DNA of 16,111 bases from Chloroflexota bacterium (GTDB taxonomy: Bacteria > Chloroflexota > Chloroflexia > QHBQ01 > JADMIH01): assembly GCA_015478675.1 (NCBI GenBank), contig JADMIH010000086.1, positions 1 to 16,111 on the forward strand. The letters run 5' to 3'. The number at the start of each line of letters is the position of its first letter. Positions within the stretch are counted from its first letter, which is position 1. This document shows positions 14,497-16,111 of this stretch, in pieces. Both the position numbers and the translations under genes were made by a program. The notes beneath the pieces were generated by a model. The model was not told the DNA's origin, did no database searches, and saw nothing but the letters and a program-made list of their open reading frames with translations.

Positions 14497-14517
14497 TTAG
14501 AGATTAGGGGTTATTAG
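14497..14517. repeat. Possible heptad-period repeat before the YggT gene
   Basis: TTAGAGA, TTAGGGG, TTATTAG repeat every 7 bases, soon after the cyclophilin stop. The unit differs from AATTACG, so this is the weakest member of the set. Confidence 0.35.
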
Positions 14518-14530
14518 TAGCGAGGGCAAG

Positions 14531-14881
14531 TTGAGGCTCAAAGCTTCAGGATTGGGGCGGTCGTTACAGGGGCTTCGCGCATTTGTTCCTGGCATTGGCT
14601 CTATCCTCTGGTATACCACCGCGGCGCTTGTGACGGCCCTCGTTATGCGCTTTGCTATGCGAGCGCTCGGCGTGCGCGACGACATACCTTTTCCCCACCT
14701 GATCTACTCACTTACGACCCCTCTGGTGCAGCCTTTTTATCTCTTCTTTCCGGTGAGCGACCGCTTTGATTACCACGCTGTTGAGGCGGCGTCGTTGGCT
14801 GCGGCGGGGGTTGTGCTGGCGCTTGCCGTTGGTCTGTACCTGCTAGGTCTGCTCCTGGCGGGCACAAAGCTGAGAGGATAG
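14531..14881 (+). CDS. YggT-family small membrane protein
   Basis: This 116-residue protein starts with TTG, 4 bases after GAGGG (14522-14526). Two hydrophobic helices (about 23-45 and 87-110) frame a middle section, IPFPHLIYSLTTPLVQPFYLFFP (52-74), which matches the YggT pattern of a conserved 'T-x-P-x-x-x-P-x-x-x-x-P' loop after the first helix. YggT proteins are small inner-membrane proteins linked to osmotic or cell-division functions in other bacteria; the role here is not known. The basic N-terminus before helix 1 is longer than usual. The gene lies 50 bp after the cyclophilin stop on the same strand and converges with the universal stress protein. Confidence 0.75.
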   Translation: MRLKASGLGRSLQGLRAFVPGIGSILWYTTAALVTALVMRFAMRALGVRDDIPFPHLIYSLTTPLVQPFYLFFPVSDRFDYHAVEAASLAAAGVVLALAVGLYLLGLLLAGTKLRG

Positions 14882-14931
14882 CGCGGCAAGTAAAGCGGGC
14901 GCTGGGATCAGTCGCACCGTCCATCAGATAA

Positions 14932-15423
14932 CTACCTCAACATCAACACGTCGCAGGGGGAGTGGTCTACTGCGAAGCGGGCGACATGGCCTACGCTGGC
15001 GGGGCCGATGGGTGGCCTCGGGCCGCGCTTGTAGCTTGAGCCTATCACCACCAGCCCTATTTGCAACTCCGGTTGTGCCGCGAGATAGACAATCTCCTGC
15101 TCAGGTCTGCCTCTTTTTACCTCGGTTGTGATCGCTTGCCGGCTGAAGCCCAGCTGCACGCAGCTGCTCTCGGCCTCAGCCAGCACCGCCTCGGCGGTCT
15201 GCTCATCAGCACTGGCGATCAAAGCCTCACGGTCGGCCATGACGCGAGCGCCACTGTGCAGCCTGCGGGCGATGTAGCCAAGCTCCTCAGAAGGCCGCGT
15301 ATCTATCACATAGAGGAGGATTAGAGGGCGGTCCACAGGCACATGAGGCGCAGCCCGCTCGATGAACTGCTTCGTATCCAGACCACTCAGGCAAAATAGC
15401 ACTGCACGCTTGTTATCTATCAT
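14932..15423 (-). CDS. Universal stress protein (UspA family)
   Basis: This 163-residue single-domain protein starts at ATG 15423 with AAGGGG 7 bases upstream. It has the Usp pattern: an initial strand AVLFCLSGLDTKQFIERAA (7-25), LILLYVID (34-41), a long central helix rich in Ala and Glu (about 63-92), and LVVIGSS (124-130). The C-terminal G-x-x-S-x-x-x-A-x-x-x-x-H-x-x-C-x-V block, from Gly140 to Leu162, follows. The G-x-x-G-x9-G-S/T ATP-binding loop is only partly kept: GSSYKRGPRPPIGPASVG has glycines at 128, 134 and 140. ATP binding is therefore possible but not assured. It follows a permease gene by 18 bp, so the two are almost certainly one transcript. Usp proteins next to ion transporters are common and are often thought to modulate the transporter. 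Confidence 0.85.
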   Translation of the reverse strand: MIDNKRAVLFCLSGLDTKQFIERAAPHVPVDRPLILLYVIDTRPSEELGYIARRLHSGARVMADREALIASADEQTAEAVLAEAESSCVQLGFSRQAITTEVKRGRPEQEIVYLAAQPELQIGLVVIGSSYKRGPRPPIGPASVGHVARFAVDHSPCDVLMLR

Positions 15424-15441
15424 ATCTTTACCCCTTCCATC

Positions 15442-16111
15442 TCAAAACAGGCTCGACAGCCATAGCGCAAGCGCGCCTAAAGCCAGCAAGACAGGCGTTA
15501 CTGTAATTCCCAGCCGGAAGTATGCCACCGGCGATACCTCCATCCCTTTGCGCCTCAGGATGAGAAGCCAGAGCATCGTCGCGAGCGAGCCGACAGTAGT
15601 GATATTCGGGCCTAAGTCGGCTCCCACTATCGTACCGTAGACAAAGAGGTCTTGAATCTGACCTGGGGGGGCGGCTGAGCGTATTGACGAGATGAGCACC
15701 AGCGCCATAGGCACATTGTTGATGGCGTTGGAGCCAATCGCCGCACCGAAGACCGATGCGAGCACAGCGCCCCAGCTTTGCCCGCCCGACAAAGCTACCA
15801 GCCACCTGCCGAAACCCGCCGTAAGGCCCAGGTTCTCTATCCCCTGAACCATTACCAGCATCCCACCTATGAAGCCGAAGATCGGCCAGGAAATCTCCGA
15901 AGCCAGTTTGCGCCATCGCAGCCGCCGGGCCACAAATGCTGCCGTGAGAAGCCATGCGGAGCCGCCAAGCGCCACGAACGAGAGCGGCCATCGAAATGCC
16001 GAGGCGAGGACGTAGGCCACAGCTATCACCCCTAACGAGCCGACCACGAACCAGAAATATGGCCCGCTTTGTTGGTCAGGCATCGAGGCGAGCAGAGCCG
16101 GGTCGAAGCGG
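15442..16111 (-). CDS. ArsB/NhaD-like ion permease, C-terminal part (N-terminus off the right edge)
   Basis: The frame is open through the right edge, with no stop before base 16111. An internal ATG at 16083 is probably not the start, since the family is about 420 residues and only 223 are visible. About six hydrophobic segments are present. Ion-transporter superfamily motifs are seen: GSNAINNVPMALVLISS and VGADLGPNITTVGSLATMLW, with the ADLGPN...GSLAT block characteristic of the ArsB/NhaD/citrate-anion family. ArsB exports arsenite and NhaD exchanges Na+/H+; the visible part does not settle which applies. No arsR or arsC is in the window. The stop is 18 bp before the universal stress protein start. 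Confidence 0.8.
   Translation of the reverse strand, partial: RFDPALLASMPDQQSGPYFWFVVGSLGVIAVAYVLASAFRWPLSFVALGGSAWLLTAAFVARRLRWRKLASEISWPIFGFIGGMLVMVQGIENLGLTAGFGRWLVALSGGQSWGAVLASVFGAAIGSNAINNVPMALVLISSIRSAAPPGQIQDLFVYGTIVGADLGPNITTVGSLATMLWLLILRRKGMEVSPVAYFRLGITVTPVLLALGALALWLSSLF

Overview
This is a bacterial chromosomal window, GC-rich except for the visibly more AT-rich first 2 kb. The best guess for the host is a member of the Chloroflexota. That is an inference from three things: the paired 'ETG-x-x-V-x-G-x-FL-x-YW ... GGLAQQG-x-PIS' repeats in the large secreted protein, an F420-type luciferase-like oxidoreductase, and AT-rich intergenic repeats with a 7-base period. No rRNA, tRNA, CRISPR array, transposase or phage gene was found.

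Layout. Bases 1-1039 hold an unrecognised gene, open at the left edge, that is split by two adjacent short inverted-repeat (MITE-like) elements of 152 and 179 bp at one TAA/CTAAG target. Removing them restores a single reading frame. Next come a membrane-anchored or secreted unknown protein (1255-1860), a likely terminator, and a 703-residue secreted protein (2086-4197) joining a type 1 copper cupredoxin domain, two 80-residue repeats and a clan-A glycoside hydrolase domain. A plus-strand cluster follows (4494-7842): an unknown protein behind a palindrome-embedded extended -10 promoter, a CoA-type Nudix hydrolase, a DUF2227-type membrane protein, endonuclease V and a DJ-1/PfpI-family protein. 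This cluster meets two minus-strand DNA methyltransferases of different architecture (7880-9923) with no restriction enzyme beside them.

A luciferase-like F420 oxidoreductase (10100-11032, TTG start) converges on a minus-strand pair: a metallophosphoesterase and, downstream of it, a ParB-fold 'DGNHR' protein. Across a regulatory-looking gap lie two tandem cyclophilin-type prolyl isomerases, one membrane-anchored and one apparently cytosolic, then a YggT-family protein. The right end is a minus-strand pair: the C-terminal part of an ArsB/NhaD-like permease running off the edge, followed 18 bp downstream by a universal stress protein.

Two patterns run beyond single genes. Degenerate 7-base-period repeats (type AATTACG) sit right at the 3' ends of at least five genes. 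Several neighbours suggest small functional pairs: Nudix with endonuclease V in nucleotide and DNA sanitation, the two methyltransferases, the metallophosphoesterase with the ParB-like protein, and the permease with the stress protein. The strongest observations are the double MITE insertion, the heptad repeat family and the cupredoxin-hydrolase fusion.
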